NCBI RefSeq assembly: GCF_032193765.1
Contig: NZ_JAVBIJ010000001.1
Location: 1,488,001-1,552,000 of the forward strand
Reading direction: 5' to 3'
DNA from: Rhodoferax potami
GTDB taxonomy: Bacteria > Pseudomonadota > Gammaproteobacteria > Burkholderiales > Burkholderiaceae_C
Length of the DNA: 64,000 nt
The notes under the pieces are model-generated. The model ran no database searches. It saw only the letters and a program-made list of their open reading frames with translations, and was not told the DNA's origin. Position numbers and translations under genes: made by a program. Each line of letters opens with the position of its first letter. Within the stretch, counting starts at the first letter, position 1. Shown piece after piece: positions 1 through 10,084 of the stretch.

Positions 1-436
1 AATCTTCGCGCTTGAGCGAGAGCAGCTCTTTCACGGTGCGTTTGTTGATCTCTTCCTGGAATGCGTTGCGCACCACACGGTTGAGCTGACTGGCACCAGC
101 ACCTTCATTCAAGCCCACATTGCGGATGTACTCCGAAGGCTCAGTGATGCGCCAACGCACATACCAGTCGATGACGACGCGCTGCTTCTCAGCGGTCAAC
201 ATCGGCTCCGCATCTGTGCTGTCGAGAGTCAGCAAGCGCTTGTCGATGTACGACACATTTTGAAATGGTGGCGGCAGCTTGAAGTTCAGACCAGGCTCGG
301 TAATCACGTCTTTAATCTGGCCCAGTGCATAGACCACACCAAACTGGCGCTGGTCCACCACAAACAAGGTCGAGCTCGCCAGTGCCAAAAGCACCAATAG
401 CGAAGAAAAAATCAATCCAATGCGGTTCATAGTCAT
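1..436 (-). CDS. hflC: Protease modulator HflC (C-terminal part cut by window edge)
   Basis: Partial gene; about 145 N-terminal residues are present and the rest lies left of the window. HflC is an SPFH (stomatin/prohibitin) family inner-membrane protein that with HflK forms a large ring around the FtsH protease and restrains it. The visible product has an N-terminal membrane anchor (about residues 6-24) followed by the SPFH start (FVVDQRQFGVVYALGQ), the usual HflC layout. It begins 3 bases after the hflK stop, so the two are co-transcribed and probably translationally coupled. Two in-frame ATGs lie at 436 and 430; I took the first. Confidence 0.93.
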   Translation of the reverse strand, partial: MTMNRIGLIFSSLLVLLALASSTLFVVDQRQFGVVYALGQIKDVITEPGLNFKLPPPFQNVSYIDKRLLTLDSTDAEPMLTAEKQRVVIDWYVRWRITEPSEYIRNVGLNEGAGASQLNRVVRNAFQEEINKRTVKELLSLKRED

Positions 437-439
437 GTC

Positions 440-1831
440 CTAGCGCACATCGCGTTCGCGGGTCCGGGCCGCATCACGGCTACGGGGGTCTGGAGTAATC
501 GTTGCACCGGTAGCTGCAGCGGGTGCTGCAGGAGCAGCGCCACCGGCGGCAGGGTTCGCTGCAGGACCGTCACCGGAAGCTTGCGAGCCTGTCATTTGCA
601 AGACCTTGTCCAAAGGCAGGTACAGCATGTTGGAACCCTGCTTTGAATCCACAATCACCTTGGTTACGTTGCTGTAGATCTGTTGCATGGTGTCGAGGTA
701 CATGCGATCGCGCATGACCTGAGGCGCCTTTTGGTACTCGGCAAACACCGAGCGGAAACGCTGCGAATCACCTTGGGCCTGAGCCACAACGCGTGCTTTG
801 TAAGCATCCGCCTCTTCCTTGAGTCGGGAGGCAGAACCCACAGCGCGCGGAATCACGTCGTTGGCGTAAGCCTGCGCTTCGTTTTTGGCGCGCTCACGCT
901 CTTGGCCAGCCTTCAGTACGTCGTCAAAAGATGCCTGCACTTGCTCGGGAGGACGAACACCGCCCTGCTGCAGGTTCACACCCACCACTTCAATACCGAC
1001 CTTGTAACGGTCCAGAATGGTTTGCATCAATGCACGCACACGCGGTGCGATCTGGTCGCGCTCTTCAGAGAGTGCTGCGTCCATCTTCATTTTGCCCATG
1101 ACCTCGCGGATAGACGTTTCTGCGGCTTGCACCACTGCCTCGCTCGGATTCTTGCTTTCAAATAAGAAAGCCCGGGCATCACTCAAACGGTACTGGACTG
1201 CAAACTTGATATCCAGAATGTTCTCATCTTCCGTCAGCATGGCGGACTCTTTGAGCCCGGTGGCTTTCATGACCACGTCACGCCCTACATCCACAGAACG
1301 GATCTGGCTCACAAACACCAACTCGTGCTTTTCAATCGGATACGGCAAGCGCCAATTGAAACCGGCGTTCACCGTCGATTTGTATTTGCCGAACTGCGTA
1401 ATGACCGCTTGCTGACCTTCTTGCACGATGAAAAAACCAGTGCCTAACCAAATCAGCGCCACAACCCCAATGATCAATCCCGCGCCAATGCCGGCATTTT
1501 TCATATCTGGCTGAAATCCACCGCCTCCACCATTACCTGCGGGCGGCTTCTGGCCGCCACCAAACAAGCCGCCAAGTTTGCGATTGAAATCCCTCCACAA
1601 CTCGTCGAGGTCAGGGGGGCCGGACTGCGCGGTATTCTTTGGGGGCCGCCCATACGATCCCGGTTGGTTTGACGGTCTGTCGATGTCACTCTCAGGCTTG
1701 GGGCCACCTTCTGTACTTGGTGGCTCTTGCTTGTCGTCTCCACGCCCCCAACGGGAATCGTTGAGATTGAGAACCACGCGCAGCCAGGACATGAAGTCCC
1801 GGTTTTTCGTACGGATCGCAGTAAGTTTCAT
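440..1831 (-). CDS. hflK: FtsH protease activity modulator HflK
   Basis: HflK pairs with HflC in the periplasm-facing complex that modulates FtsH. The product is 463 aa from the first ATG. It has a Gly/Pro-rich cytoplasmic N-terminus, one membrane helix at about residues 112-136, then an SPFH domain and a charged coiled-coil-like stretch (about 290-350), and an Ala/Pro-rich tail. An in-frame ATG at 1792 (starting MSWLRVVLNLND) leads straight into the conserved LNDSRWGRG segment and is a credible alternative start; neither has a strong ribosome-binding site. It lies between hflX and hflC in the standard hfq-hflX-hflK-hflC order. Confidence 0.95.
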   Translation of the reverse strand: MKLTAIRTKNRDFMSWLRVVLNLNDSRWGRGDDKQEPPSTEGGPKPESDIDRPSNQPGSYGRPPKNTAQSGPPDLDELWRDFNRKLGGLFGGGQKPPAGNGGGGGFQPDMKNAGIGAGLIIGVVALIWLGTGFFIVQEGQQAVITQFGKYKSTVNAGFNWRLPYPIEKHELVFVSQIRSVDVGRDVVMKATGLKESAMLTEDENILDIKFAVQYRLSDARAFLFESKNPSEAVVQAAETSIREVMGKMKMDAALSEERDQIAPRVRALMQTILDRYKVGIEVVGVNLQQGGVRPPEQVQASFDDVLKAGQERERAKNEAQAYANDVIPRAVGSASRLKEEADAYKARVVAQAQGDSQRFRSVFAEYQKAPQVMRDRMYLDTMQQIYSNVTKVIVDSKQGSNMLYLPLDKVLQMTGSQASGDGPAANPAAGGAAPAAPAAATGATITPDPRSRDAARTRERDVR

Positions 1832-1869
1832 GGTTTTTTCTTAAGTGCAGTTAGGCGCATTGTGCCAAT

Positions 1870-3042
1870 TCAGGTCTCATCCCCTAGGGGCTCAGGGTGA
1901 ATAGCCGAATTCTGGATCAATTCAGGCTCAGGTTTCGCGATTTCAGCCAGCTTTTGACGTAGCAAGGGCATTCCCTCCAGCGTCCGCGCACTCACAAATA
2001 GGCGCGGAGTTTGAACCCCTTCGATCTCATAAAAATCATCGATTCGAATAGGCTGTGCCTCTAACGCGATGGCATCCACCTTATTGAATACCAAAAGCTG
2101 CGGAATATCAGCCGCGCCGATTTCTTTCAAAACCATCTGGACCTGGGCTATTTGCTCGGCAAACTCGGGGTTCGCTGCATCGACCACGTGCAGCAACAAA
2201 TCTGCGTCAATGGCTTCTTGCAAAGTCGCTTGAAATGCGTCAACCAAGCCGTGTGGCAAATCACGAATAAAACCGACGGTGTCCGACAGCGACACTGATC
2301 GCCCGGCCTCTCCAAGGTAGAGCTGTCTGGTCGTTGTGTCCAACGTAGCAAACAGTTGGTCAGCGGCATAGGCACGCGCTTTTACCAACGCATTGAAAAG
2401 CGTTGACTTGCCTGCATTCGTATAGCCGATCAGGGAGATATTGAAAGCATCGCGTCTTTCACGCTGACGCCGCTGGGTTTGTCGTTGGCGCTTGACCTTG
2501 CTCAGGCGCTCTTTGGTTCGCTTGATGTTCTCACTGATCATCCGGCGATCCAGCTCAATCTGAGTCTCTCCGGGACCACCGCGCGTCCCGATACCACCGC
2601 GCTGACGCTCCAAGTGAGACCAGCGTCGCACCAAACGCGTGCTCAGGTACTGCAAGCGGGCAAGCTCTACCTGCAGCTTACCCTCGTGGCTTCTGGCCCG
2701 CTGAGCAAAAATCTCAAGGATCAAAAATGTCCGGTCATTGACCGGCATCTGCATGTGGCGCTCAAGGTTGCGCTGCTGCCCGGGGCTCAGGGCTTGATCG
2801 AAAAGGATCTCGGTCGCACCCGTTTGCAGAGCCAACTGGCGGATTTCTTCTGCCTTGCCGGACCCCACGAACAAGGCGGCATCCGGTGCTCTGCGCTTGC
2901 AAACCACACGCCCTACCGGCTGTAAACCGGCGGTTTGGGCGAGCAGACCCAACTCTTCCAACTCGGCATCGAAATTGGGCAAACCTAAATCGACCCCCAC
3001 CAAAATAGTCGGAGCCGATTGACTGTCCATCGAATTACTCAA
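1870..3042 (-). CDS. hflX: Ribosome-associated GTPase HflX
   Basis: HflX is a GTPase that binds the 50S subunit and can split stalled or heat-damaged ribosomes. The 390-aa product has the N-terminal HflX subdomain (about 10-190, with the glycine-rich segment GGIGTRGGPGETQIELDRR) and a GTPase domain with the P-loop GYTNAGKST at about 206-214, DTVGF (G3) and NKVD (G4). The first start is TTG at 3042; an ATG four codons on (3030) is an alternative. It follows hfq, but a terminator-like hairpin lies between the two genes, so expression may be partly uncoupled. Confidence 0.95.
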   Translation of the reverse strand: MSNSMDSQSAPTILVGVDLGLPNFDAELEELGLLAQTAGLQPVGRVVCKRRAPDAALFVGSGKAEEIRQLALQTGATEILFDQALSPGQQRNLERHMQMPVNDRTFLILEIFAQRARSHEGKLQVELARLQYLSTRLVRRWSHLERQRGGIGTRGGPGETQIELDRRMISENIKRTKERLSKVKRQRQTQRRQRERRDAFNISLIGYTNAGKSTLFNALVKARAYAADQLFATLDTTTRQLYLGEAGRSVSLSDTVGFIRDLPHGLVDAFQATLQEAIDADLLLHVVDAANPEFAEQIAQVQMVLKEIGAADIPQLLVFNKVDAIALEAQPIRIDDFYEIEGVQTPRLFVSARTLEGMPLLRQKLAEIAKPEPELIQNSAIHPEPLGDET

Positions 3043-3060
3043 AAGCGGAAGTAGTTTTCA

Positions 3061-3091
3061 AAAGTTAAAAGGGCCAAGCGGAACTTGGCCC
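3061..3091 (-). terminator. Intrinsic terminator between hfq and hflX
   Basis: Read on the minus strand, a perfect 8-bp stem (GGGCCAAG / CTTGGCCC, 5-nt loop, at 3071-3091) is followed by TTTTAACTTTT. It lies just after the hfq stop and before the hflX start. It fits an attenuating terminator inside the operon; efficiency is not known. Confidence 0.7.
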
Positions 3092-3103
3092 GTACACCCG
3101 GCC

Positions 3104-3349
3104 TCAAGCAGCTGGTGCATCCTCAGCGACAGCAGACAGATTCACCGCGCGGCCTGGAACAATCGTAGAGATTGCGTGTTTGTAAACCATTTGTGTCACC
3201 GTGTTGCGCAAGAGCACAACATACTGATCAAAGGATTCGATTTGACCCTGCAGCTTAATGCCGTTTACCAAATAAATGGAGACCGGCACATGCTCCCGAC
3301 GCAATGCGTTCAGGAATGGGTCTTGGAGGAGTTGGCCTTTGTTGCTCAC
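3104..3349 (-). CDS. hfq: RNA chaperone Hfq
   Basis: Hfq is the hexameric Sm-like chaperone that pairs small RNAs with mRNAs. I chose the GTG at 3349, giving an 81-aa protein beginning (M)[18 protein letters not shown], the canonical Hfq N-terminus. A GGAG lies a few bases upstream of this codon. The reading frame continues 16 codons upstream to an ATG, but that extension does not resemble Hfq. Sm1 ([18 protein letters not shown]) and Sm2 ([10 protein letters not shown]) motifs are intact. The C-terminal tail is short and Ala-rich, as in other betaproteobacteria. Confidence 0.97.
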   Translation of the reverse strand: MSNKGQLLQDPFLNALRREHVPVSIYLVNGIKLQGQIESFDQYVVLLRNTVTQMVYKHAISTIVPGRAVNLSAVAEDAPAA

Positions 3350-3451
3350 GATATTCTCCGTGTTCAAAAATGATGAGGGTTTGACGATACCACACATAAG
3401 TGCGGAGCCTATTTGGCCAAGCTATTCGCTTCTTAAGGGTAAGGAAACCCT

Positions 3452-4789
3452 TTAATCCTTATCAGCAAAAGGATTCGCCGACGATTTCATTTCGATTCTC
3501 AGGGGCGTACCCACAAGATTGAATTCCTTACGGAAACGACCTTCCAAAAAGCGCTTGTAAGCCTCTGTGACGTGCTCCAGTGAGTTTCCGTGCACCACGA
3601 TGATGGGAGGATTCATCCCCCCTTGGTGGGCATAACGAAGCTTGGGGCGATAGGCACCAGTTTTCTTTGGCGTTTGAAATTGAACGGCTTCCAACAACAA
3701 ACGCGTCAACACCGGCGTCGGCATTTTGCAATTAGCGGCCTTGTGGGCCTGGGCAATGGCATCCCATACAGGACCGAGCCCTTGCCGTTTTTTGGCAGAG
3801 ATCAGATGCAAAGACGCGAACTTCAAAAACCCCAATCTGGTTTCGAGGGATCTTTTTACCAATTCGCGCTGATATTCATCCACTGCATCCCATTTGTTCA
3901 CAGCAACAACCACCGCACGTCCCGACTCTAGGATGTATCCCGCAATATGGGCGTCTTGATCTGTCACGCCCTGCTCGGCATCGATCAGCAGCAACACGAC
4001 ACTGGCGGACTCGATGGCCTGCAGGGTCTTCACCACTGAGAATTTCTCTATCGCTTCAAAGACCTTCCCTTTGCGACGAAGACCGGCTGTATCCACGAGT
4101 TCAAACTTTTGCCCGTTGCGCTCAAAGGGTACCGAGATGGCATCACGAGTGGTACCTGGCATGTCAAAGGCAACCAGTCGCTCCTCACCCAGCCACGTAT
4201 TGATCAACGTCGACTTACCAACATTCGGCCGGCCTGCAACAGCGAGTTTGATAATGCTGGGGTCGGCCGCCTCTGGGTCGTCTTCGGGCTCCTCCAAATG
4301 CAAGGCATCGAGGGCCAGTTCGATCAGTGATCGCATGCCCTGACCGTGGGCTGCGGAGACGGGATAGACCTCACCCAGCCCGAGTTCAAAAAACTCCGAG
4401 AGCTGGGCTCCGGCCTTCATGCCCTCTGCTTTATTCGCAATCACCAGACAAGGTTTGCCCAGCTTACGAAGATAGTTCCCGATGTCATGGTCTTGCGCAG
4501 ACAAGCCGGCACGCGCATCAACCACAAACACCACAACATCAGCCTCTGCAACCGCTTGGCGCGTTTGTTTGGCCATTTCTTTAAAAATGCCACTGCCGGC
4601 GTCAGGCTCGAAGCCCCCGGTATCAATGACGATAAATTCGTGTTTGCCGTGCTTGCCGTTGCCATAGTGGCGATCGCGGGTAAGACCCGCAAAGTCGGCC
4701 ACGATCGCATCACGCGTTTTGGTCAGGCGGTTAAATAGTGTGGATTTACCGACGTTGGGACGACCAACGAGGGCGATAACTGGCTTCAT
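3452..4789 (-). CDS. der: Ribosome biogenesis GTPase Der (EngA)
   Basis: Der is an essential tandem GTPase acting in 50S subunit assembly. The 445-aa product shows two GTPase domains with identical P-loops GRPNVGKS at about 9-16 and 186-193, each followed by DTxG (DTGGF, DTAGLR) and NKxD-type motifs (NKAEG, NKWD), and a C-terminal KH-like domain from about residue 355. Length and layout match the family. It sits between bamB (12 bases upstream) and hfq, the usual betaproteobacterial order. Confidence 0.97.
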   Translation of the reverse strand: MKPVIALVGRPNVGKSTLFNRLTKTRDAIVADFAGLTRDRHYGNGKHGKHEFIVIDTGGFEPDAGSGIFKEMAKQTRQAVAEADVVVFVVDARAGLSAQDHDIGNYLRKLGKPCLVIANKAEGMKAGAQLSEFFELGLGEVYPVSAAHGQGMRSLIELALDALHLEEPEDDPEAADPSIIKLAVAGRPNVGKSTLINTWLGEERLVAFDMPGTTRDAISVPFERNGQKFELVDTAGLRRKGKVFEAIEKFSVVKTLQAIESASVVLLLIDAEQGVTDQDAHIAGYILESGRAVVVAVNKWDAVDEYQRELVKRSLETRLGFLKFASLHLISAKKRQGLGPVWDAIAQAHKAANCKMPTPVLTRLLLEAVQFQTPKKTGAYRPKLRYAHQGGMNPPIIVVHGNSLEHVTEAYKRFLEGRFRKEFNLVGTPLRIEMKSSANPFADKD

Positions 4790-4801
4790 GAATGACCTTT
4801 T

Positions 4802-5938
4802 TTATTCGGGACGGAAGGCAAATACGCCCCCCTTTTGAGTCACTGCGACCAGGGTATTGCCTGAAAGGACTGGCGTAGCGGCAAGTGGCGAACCGTCGAG
4901 CTGAAGGCGCCCGACTATCGCACCATCTGCGGCAGAGAGCAGATGCAACAGACCTGCATTATCCGGGACAACGAGTGTAGAGCCCAACAGGACAGGAGTG
5001 CCCAACTCACGCCACTTGAACTTATCGGATTGCCAAAGCCTCTCACCGTCCTTGCGACTCCACGCAATGAGCGTACCGTCGGATTCAGAACCAAAGACCG
5101 CAGTGTCTCCGCCACCAATGCCAGTAAATCCATTGGCGGTCTTGGACCACACAGATTTACCCGACCCTGTGTCTACGCAGGCCACAGCGCTCGCGTAAGC
5201 TCGGACGCAGACACTGGCACCCCTGCGGCTTATGCCGGAGACAACATCCACCAAGCGCTCTACCTCATTGGTACCGCGCCCCAGTGCTACAGGCACATCC
5301 CATTTCTGGCTCCCGTTACTGGGATTGAGTCCCACGAGGCGACCGCCGAGCCCGACGACCAACGTGTCTCCGACGGGAAACAAAACACCCGGCCGATCCA
5401 AAACCAGCGTGTCCGCGCCACGCTGCTGTTGCCACAGCCGCTTTCCAGTTTCGCCATCAAAGGCAGACAGGGTGCGATCAGGTGTCATCACAAACACGCG
5501 CCCACCGGCAACCAAAGGCGGAGTGATTGCCACCGCACCTAGATTCTGCCGCCAGAGAGACTTGCCACCCTGCATTACAACCACCTCACCCGTGACCGTG
5601 GTGAGCGCAACACGTCCGTCGCCGGCCCCAATGGCTGCAGAAATCCTTGCTCCGGCATTGCCGGTTGCGCGCACTGCACCACTTTCTCCGTCTAAGGAAA
5701 CAACCGAGCCCGCGGTAGTAGCCAAGTAGATCTCGCTCCCTGAACTTTTGAGTTCCAAGGGAAAAGAAACTTCACCAACGGCGCCCTTCCAGACGTTCTT
5801 GACACCCAAAGAGGGAACCAAGGGCGCGAGCTCAGCTGGCTTTTGCTTGGTCGGACCAGAACAGGCCGACAACACCACGCAACTGATAAGCGCGATGGTG
5901 AGACTGAGAGGGGAATACCGCTTGACCATACGTTTCAC
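4802..5938 (-). CDS. bamB: Outer membrane assembly lipoprotein BamB
   Basis: BamB is the beta-propeller lipoprotein of the BAM complex, which inserts beta-barrel proteins into the outer membrane. The 378-aa product has a lipoprotein signal peptide with lipobox LSAC (lipidated Cys26) and repeated PQQ-type blades with GxxxWxx signatures (for example TGKRLWQQQRG, GSQKWDVPVA, DGERLWQSDKF). The GTG start at 5938 overlaps the stop of the upstream yfgM-like gene by 4 bases (GTGA), which suggests translational coupling; an ATG at 5929 would shorten it by three residues. Confidence 0.95.
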   Translation of the reverse strand: MKRMVKRYSPLSLTIALISCVVLSACSGPTKQKPAELAPLVPSLGVKNVWKGAVGEVSFPLELKSSGSEIYLATTAGSVVSLDGESGAVRATGNAGARISAAIGAGDGRVALTTVTGEVVVMQGGKSLWRQNLGAVAITPPLVAGGRVFVMTPDRTLSAFDGETGKRLWQQQRGADTLVLDRPGVLFPVGDTLVVGLGGRLVGLNPSNGSQKWDVPVALGRGTNEVERLVDVVSGISRRGASVCVRAYASAVACVDTGSGKSVWSKTANGFTGIGGGDTAVFGSESDGTLIAWSRKDGERLWQSDKFKWRELGTPVLLGSTLVVPDNAGLLHLLSAADGAIVGRLQLDGSPLAATPVLSGNTLVAVTQKGGVFAFRPE

Positions 5939-6582
5939 TTCGCTTCGGTAGAGCCTAGCGCTGCGAGTTTGACCTCAACCAAGCGCCGATACTGGTCTTG
6001 CTGGGGCAATAGCTTGAGCGCTTCATTAAATCTTTGGGCCGCATCGTCACTCTTTCCTTGAGATAGCGCCAAGTCCCCTCGTTTGTCAGCGACCAATCCG
6101 CCGAATTCGGACGGAAAGTCGGTAGACAACAACTTACCCGCTTCATCAAACTCTTTCGACTCGATTAACAGACCCGCATGACGCACTTTAGCCAAAGCGG
6201 CAAGACCGGCATCTGCCTTGCTACCTGCAACCCAAGTCAAGGCAGTTTTCGCTACGTCCGGCTTGCCGGAAAGATAGGCCACTTTGGCCAAATTCAAACC
6301 AGATTGCTGGGTGTAAAAAACAGAAGGGAAGCGTTGCTTCATATCATCAAAGGCACGGGTAGACGCAACCAGATCTCCTGTTCCGATCAGACGTTCAACC
6401 TCTTCATACATTGCTGATGCTTGCTCCGCTTGGCGCTTATTCCACCACTGGTATCCGTTCCATGCGGCGAAGCTCCCGAGGACTGCGATCAACACCCAAG
6501 TGATTGCATTGCCGTACTGCTTCCAAAAATGCTTGAACTGGTCAAGTTGCTCTTGTTCTTCGAGATCTAAATGGTTTGCCAT
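5935..6582 (-). CDS. yfgM: YfgM-type tetratricopeptide membrane protein (periplasmic chaperone adaptor)
   Basis: The product is about 215 aa from the ATG at 6582, with a short cytoplasmic N-terminus (DLEEQEQLDQFKHFWKQYG), one membrane helix at about 25-44, and a TPR-like periplasmic domain. This matches the YfgM family (TPR_21), which in E. coli binds the PpiD chaperone at the Sec translocon. The frame opens upstream to 6624, but that start would run back into hisS and the conserved sequence begins at MANHLDLEEQ. It lies in the conserved hisS-yfgM-bamB-der order and overlaps bamB by 4 bases. Confidence 0.88.
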   Translation of the reverse strand: MANHLDLEEQEQLDQFKHFWKQYGNAITWVLIAVLGSFAAWNGYQWWNKRQAEQASAMYEEVERLIGTGDLVASTRAFDDMKQRFPSVFYTQQSGLNLAKVAYLSGKPDVAKTALTWVAGSKADAGLAALAKVRHAGLLIESKEFDEAGKLLSTDFPSEFGGLVADKRGDLALSQGKSDDAAQRFNEALKLLPQQDQYRRLVEVKLAALGSTEAK

Positions 6583-6599
6583 GGTGTGCCTGTTTATGC

Positions 6600-7907
6600 T
6601 TATGACGCTTGATGCGACGCCCATTGCGCCAGTTCAGTAAGCGCAATAGTGACTTGCGGAACATCCGCGTTTCTTAGTGATTTGATAGTGACTTGTCCCG
6701 AGGATATTTCATCGGGCCCGAATACCAATGCGTAGCGCGCCCCAGAACTGTCTGCACGCTTGAATTGAGACTTGAGACTGGGCATGCCCTCTGGCGTGCT
6801 GGCCTGCATCTGTACTGATAAACCAGCCTGGCGCAGCGACGACAAAACCGGCATCACAGACGGCAAATAGTCAGAGTCCAGAATGACCGCAAACACATCC
6901 AAGACAGGCGTCGGAAGTGGGCGCGCAGATTCTTGAATCAGCTCCAGGACGCGTTCGACCCCCATGGCCCAGCCCACGCCGGGAGCCGGCTTGCCGCCTA
7001 TTTGTTCAATCAAGTAGTCGTAGCGACCGCCGGCACAGACAGTCCCCTGTGATCCGAGTTTGGTTGTCACGAACTCAAAAACAGTCAAGTTGTAATAGTC
7101 CATACCGCGGACCAAGCGAGGATTGATGGTGTAAGGAACACCGTGGCTTTCTAGGAGTCGGAGGACCGAATCTAAATGTGCCTTGGAAGCGCTGCCAAGA
7201 AAATCAATCAACTTGGGCGCGGCCTCAATCACGGGCTGCATAGCAGGATTCTTGGAGTCCAACAGACGCAGTGGATTCAAGTGCAAACGGCGCTTGGCCT
7301 CCTCATCAAGAGCGTCCATATGAGCCTCAAAATGCTCAATGAGTGCCGCTCGATGCCGGTGTCGCTCCTCCGGCTGGCCTAAGCTGTTGATCTGCAACTC
7401 GATACCTGTCAGACCCAGCTCTTGCCATAGCATGTGCGCCATGAGGATGACCTCTGCATCCACCTCAGGTCCGCCGAAACCTAGGGCCTCGGCGCCGATC
7501 TGGTGGAATTGACGGTAGCGACCCCGCTGCGGGCGTTCATGCCGGAACATAGGGCCCATGTAATACAAGCGTTTGGGACCGTTGTAGAGCAAAGAATGCT
7601 CGACCACAGCGCGCACAACACCTGCGGTGTTTTCAGGGCGCAAAGTCAGCGCTTCACCATTCAAGCGATCCTCGAATGAATACATTTCCTTTTCAACAAT
7701 ATCCGTCACTTCGCCTAGCCCACGCACAAACAATGCGGTGGGCTCGACGATGGGGGTGCGAATGTTTTCAAAAGCAAACCTGCGCATCACGTTGCGAACC
7801 AATGACTCCAGCGCTTCCCACGACGCAGATTGCGGCGGGAGAATATCGTTCATGCCTTTGACTGCAACGATTTTGTCCACCTTGCGTGGACTATTTTTCT
7901 CTGACAT
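6600..7907 (-). CDS. hisS: Histidine--tRNA ligase
   Basis: A class II aminoacyl-tRNA synthetase that charges tRNA-His. The 435-aa product has motif 2 ([19 protein letters not shown], about 121-139), the histidine-binding segment [15 protein letters not shown] (about 265-279), motif 3 near [14 protein letters not shown], and a C-terminal anticodon-binding domain. Length is typical of bacterial HisRS. It starts with ATG, 6 bases after the ispG stop. Confidence 0.97.
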   Translation of the reverse strand: MSEKNSPRKVDKIVAVKGMNDILPPQSASWEALESLVRNVMRRFAFENIRTPIVEPTALFVRGLGEVTDIVEKEMYSFEDRLNGEALTLRPENTAGVVRAVVEHSLLYNGPKRLYYMGPMFRHERPQRGRYRQFHQIGAEALGFGGPEVDAEVILMAHMLWQELGLTGIELQINSLGQPEERHRHRAALIEHFEAHMDALDEEAKRRLHLNPLRLLDSKNPAMQPVIEAAPKLIDFLGSASKAHLDSVLRLLESHGVPYTINPRLVRGMDYYNLTVFEFVTTKLGSQGTVCAGGRYDYLIEQIGGKPAPGVGWAMGVERVLELIQESARPLPTPVLDVFAVILDSDYLPSVMPVLSSLRQAGLSVQMQASTPEGMPSLKSQFKRADSSGARYALVFGPDEISSGQVTIKSLRNADVPQVTIALTELAQWASHQAS

Positions 7908-7913
7908 AAATTC

Positions 7914-9182
7914 TCAAGCTTGAGGGGATGGAGGCGTGAAGCGCGCCTTGATGTAATTCTCAACAACTGTTTGGAACTCGCTGGCGATGGAATCCCCGCG
8001 CAAGGTCATTTTCTTTTCACCGTCGATGTAAACCGGGGCCGCGGGGGCCTCGCCAGTGCCAGGAAGACTGATGCCGATATCAGCGTGCTTACTCTCTCCT
8101 GGCCCGTTGACAATGCAGCCCATCACGGCCACCTTCATGTTTTCGACACCAGGATACTCTTTGCGCCAAACAGGCATCTGATCTCTTAAAAAATCGTCGA
8201 TCTGCTTGGTGAGCTCTTGGAATGTGGTGCTAGTGGTCCTGCCGCAACCCGGACAGGCCGTAACACTGGGCACAAACTTACGCAAACCGAGTGATTGAAT
8301 GATCTCGGAAGCGACGATCACTTCCTGAGTCCGCGCTTCACCGGGAGCGGGTGTCAGTGATACACGAATGGTGTCGCCAATGCCCTCTTGCAAAAGAATA
8401 CCCAAGGCCGTGGCAGAGGCCACCGTACCTTTGGTGCCCATTCCGGCTTCGGTCAACCCCAGGTGCAACGCATACTTTGAGCGTCGGGCGAGCTCCCGAT
8501 ACACAGCGACCAGATCGGACACACCACTGACCTTGCAGGACAACATAATTTGATGCCCGGGCAAGCCGATCTCTTCGGCTTTCTCTGCGGAAGTAATGGC
8601 CGAGGTAATCAGGGCCTCATACATGACCTGCTTGGCATCCCAGGGCTGAGACCTGCGGCTGTTTTCATCCATCAAAGATGCCAAGAGCTCTTGATCCAAG
8701 CTACCCCAGTTCACTCCGATTCTGATCGGCTTGTCCCAACGGATAGCCGCTTCGATCATTTGTGCAAACTGACGGTCACGTTTGTCACCCTTACCCACAT
8801 TCCCGGGATTGATACGATACTTGGACAACGACTCGGCACATTCCGGGTAGTCAGTCAACAACCGATGACCGTTGAAATGAAAGTCACCGATCAACGGGAC
8901 ATTGACACCCATACGATCCAATTGCGCCCGAATATGAGGCACTGCTTGGGCTGCTTCGGGTGTGTTCACCGTGATTCGGACTAGCTCTGAGCCCGCCGCT
9001 GCCAGCTCTTTCACCTGAATCGCTGTACCGATCGCATCTTCGGTATCGGTATTCGTCATGGATTGAATACGCACAGGAGCAGCGCCGCCCACAGTGACGA
9101 CATGACTGCCCCACCTGACCTCTGACTGCAAACTCCTGCGAGGCAAGGGCTGCGCTAATGCAATAGGTAATCCTTGGTCCAC
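7914..9182 (-). CDS. ispG: 4-hydroxy-3-methylbut-2-en-1-yl diphosphate synthase IspG (GcpE)
   Basis: Penultimate enzyme of the MEP isoprenoid pathway; it reduces MEcPP to HMBPP using a [4Fe-4S] cluster. The 422-aa product shows cluster cysteines C310 and C313 (TACPGCGRT) and C356 ([17 protein letters not shown]) and an N-terminal TIM-barrel half. The GTG start at 9182 overlaps the rodZ stop by one base, so it is tightly coupled to rodZ. Confidence 0.97.
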   Translation of the reverse strand: MDQGLPIALAQPLPRRSLQSEVRWGSHVVTVGGAAPVRIQSMTNTDTEDAIGTAIQVKELAAAGSELVRITVNTPEAAQAVPHIRAQLDRMGVNVPLIGDFHFNGHRLLTDYPECAESLSKYRINPGNVGKGDKRDRQFAQMIEAAIRWDKPIRIGVNWGSLDQELLASLMDENSRRSQPWDAKQVMYEALITSAITSAEKAEEIGLPGHQIMLSCKVSGVSDLVAVYRELARRSKYALHLGLTEAGMGTKGTVASATALGILLQEGIGDTIRVSLTPAPGEARTQEVIVASEIIQSLGLRKFVPSVTACPGCGRTTSTTFQELTKQIDDFLRDQMPVWRKEYPGVENMKVAVMGCIVNGPGESKHADIGISLPGTGEAPAAPVYIDGEKKMTLRGDSIASEFQTVVENYIKARFTPPSPQA

Positions 9183-10084
9183 TACTTCACCTCGAAACGA
9201 GCAACGTTATCTTTTGAAACATCCGTCATCACAAACGGCTTACCCCGAACTTCGACCTCTGCAAGGTCTGCTTTACCCACAACAACTGCCAAAGGCGGTA
9301 CTCCATTCACTGCAGTGGTAGTACCACCTTGCAATGTCCTGCGCAATAAAACCGCACCATTGGCATCAACCACTTGTACCCAGGTAGTTCCCTTGGCACG
9401 GACGAGTAAAAAATCCTCGCCGGTTTGACTACCGCTGGCAGGAACTATCGGCTCGGGCGCAACTGCCGCTACCTGACTTGCCGTGTTTTGCGGGGGAACA
9501 GCAGCACTTGGAACAACTTCAACGCTAGCCGCCTTATCGTTGGACTCTTGCTTTGGTGCACTCATGCCAGGTACTGAATCCGCAGGAGGCATCAGCTCTG
9601 TGGGCTCAGTCTCCGAAGTGGTGAGCCAGCCGGGCAACTGCACACTTGGAATAGCAAAAACCAACACCGCACATGTCAACAGCCCAAGTACCAACAATGC
9701 ACTCGGTCTCTTCACGATATCCAGCATCGAAGATTTGACCCAATTTTGTTGATCTTTAAAAGGCTCGTTAATTCCTCGATCCGCCACTTGAAACTGGGGA
9801 GCCACCACATGCGGCAAGCGCTCAAGAATGGGGGCCGGATCAATTTTCAGCGCACGACAAACACTGGAGGCCAGAGCCCGCACGAATACCGCATCTGGCA
9901 ACAAATCTATCCGGTCTGACTCCAGCGCCTCCAACTTCTTGACTGGAACCTTCATGGAAACAGCAAGCGCAGCGATGTGCAACCCAGCCGCTTCGCGCGC
10001 ATTGCGCAGCATTTCACCGGCACTGGGCAGATTGTTGGTCACAACACTGCCCTGCTCTGCCGCCTCGCCACCCGCTTCACTCAT
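9182..10084 (-). CDS. rodZ: RodZ-type helix-turn-helix cytoskeletal protein
   Basis: RodZ links MreB filaments to the inner membrane and controls cell shape. From the ATG at 10084 the protein is 300 aa: a cytoplasmic HTH_25 domain (about 20-85, [20 protein letters not shown]), one membrane helix (about 127-146), a Pro/Ala-rich linker and a C-terminal DUF4115 beta domain (about 215-300). I preferred 10084 to the upstream TTG at 10102 because GAGGGG lies about 7 bases before it. It overlaps the end of pilF by 8 bases. Confidence 0.9.
   Translation of the reverse strand: MSEAGGEAAEQGSVVTNNLPSAGEMLRNAREAAGLHIAALAVSMKVPVKKLEALESDRIDLLPDAVFVRALASSVCRALKIDPAPILERLPHVVAPQFQVADRGINEPFKDQQNWVKSSMLDIVKRPSALLVLGLLTCAVLVFAIPSVQLPGWLTTSETEPTELMPPADSVPGMSAPKQESNDKAASVEVVPSAAVPPQNTASQVAAVAPEPIVPASGSQTGEDFLLVRAKGTTWVQVVDANGAVLLRRTLQGGTTTAVNGVPPLAVVVGKADLAEVEVRGKPFVMTDVSKDNVARFEVK

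Noticed and set aside
3426..3454. Hairpin AAGGGT/ACCCTT between der and hfq
   Set aside because: Only 6 bp, no T-run on the minus strand; not enough to call a terminator.
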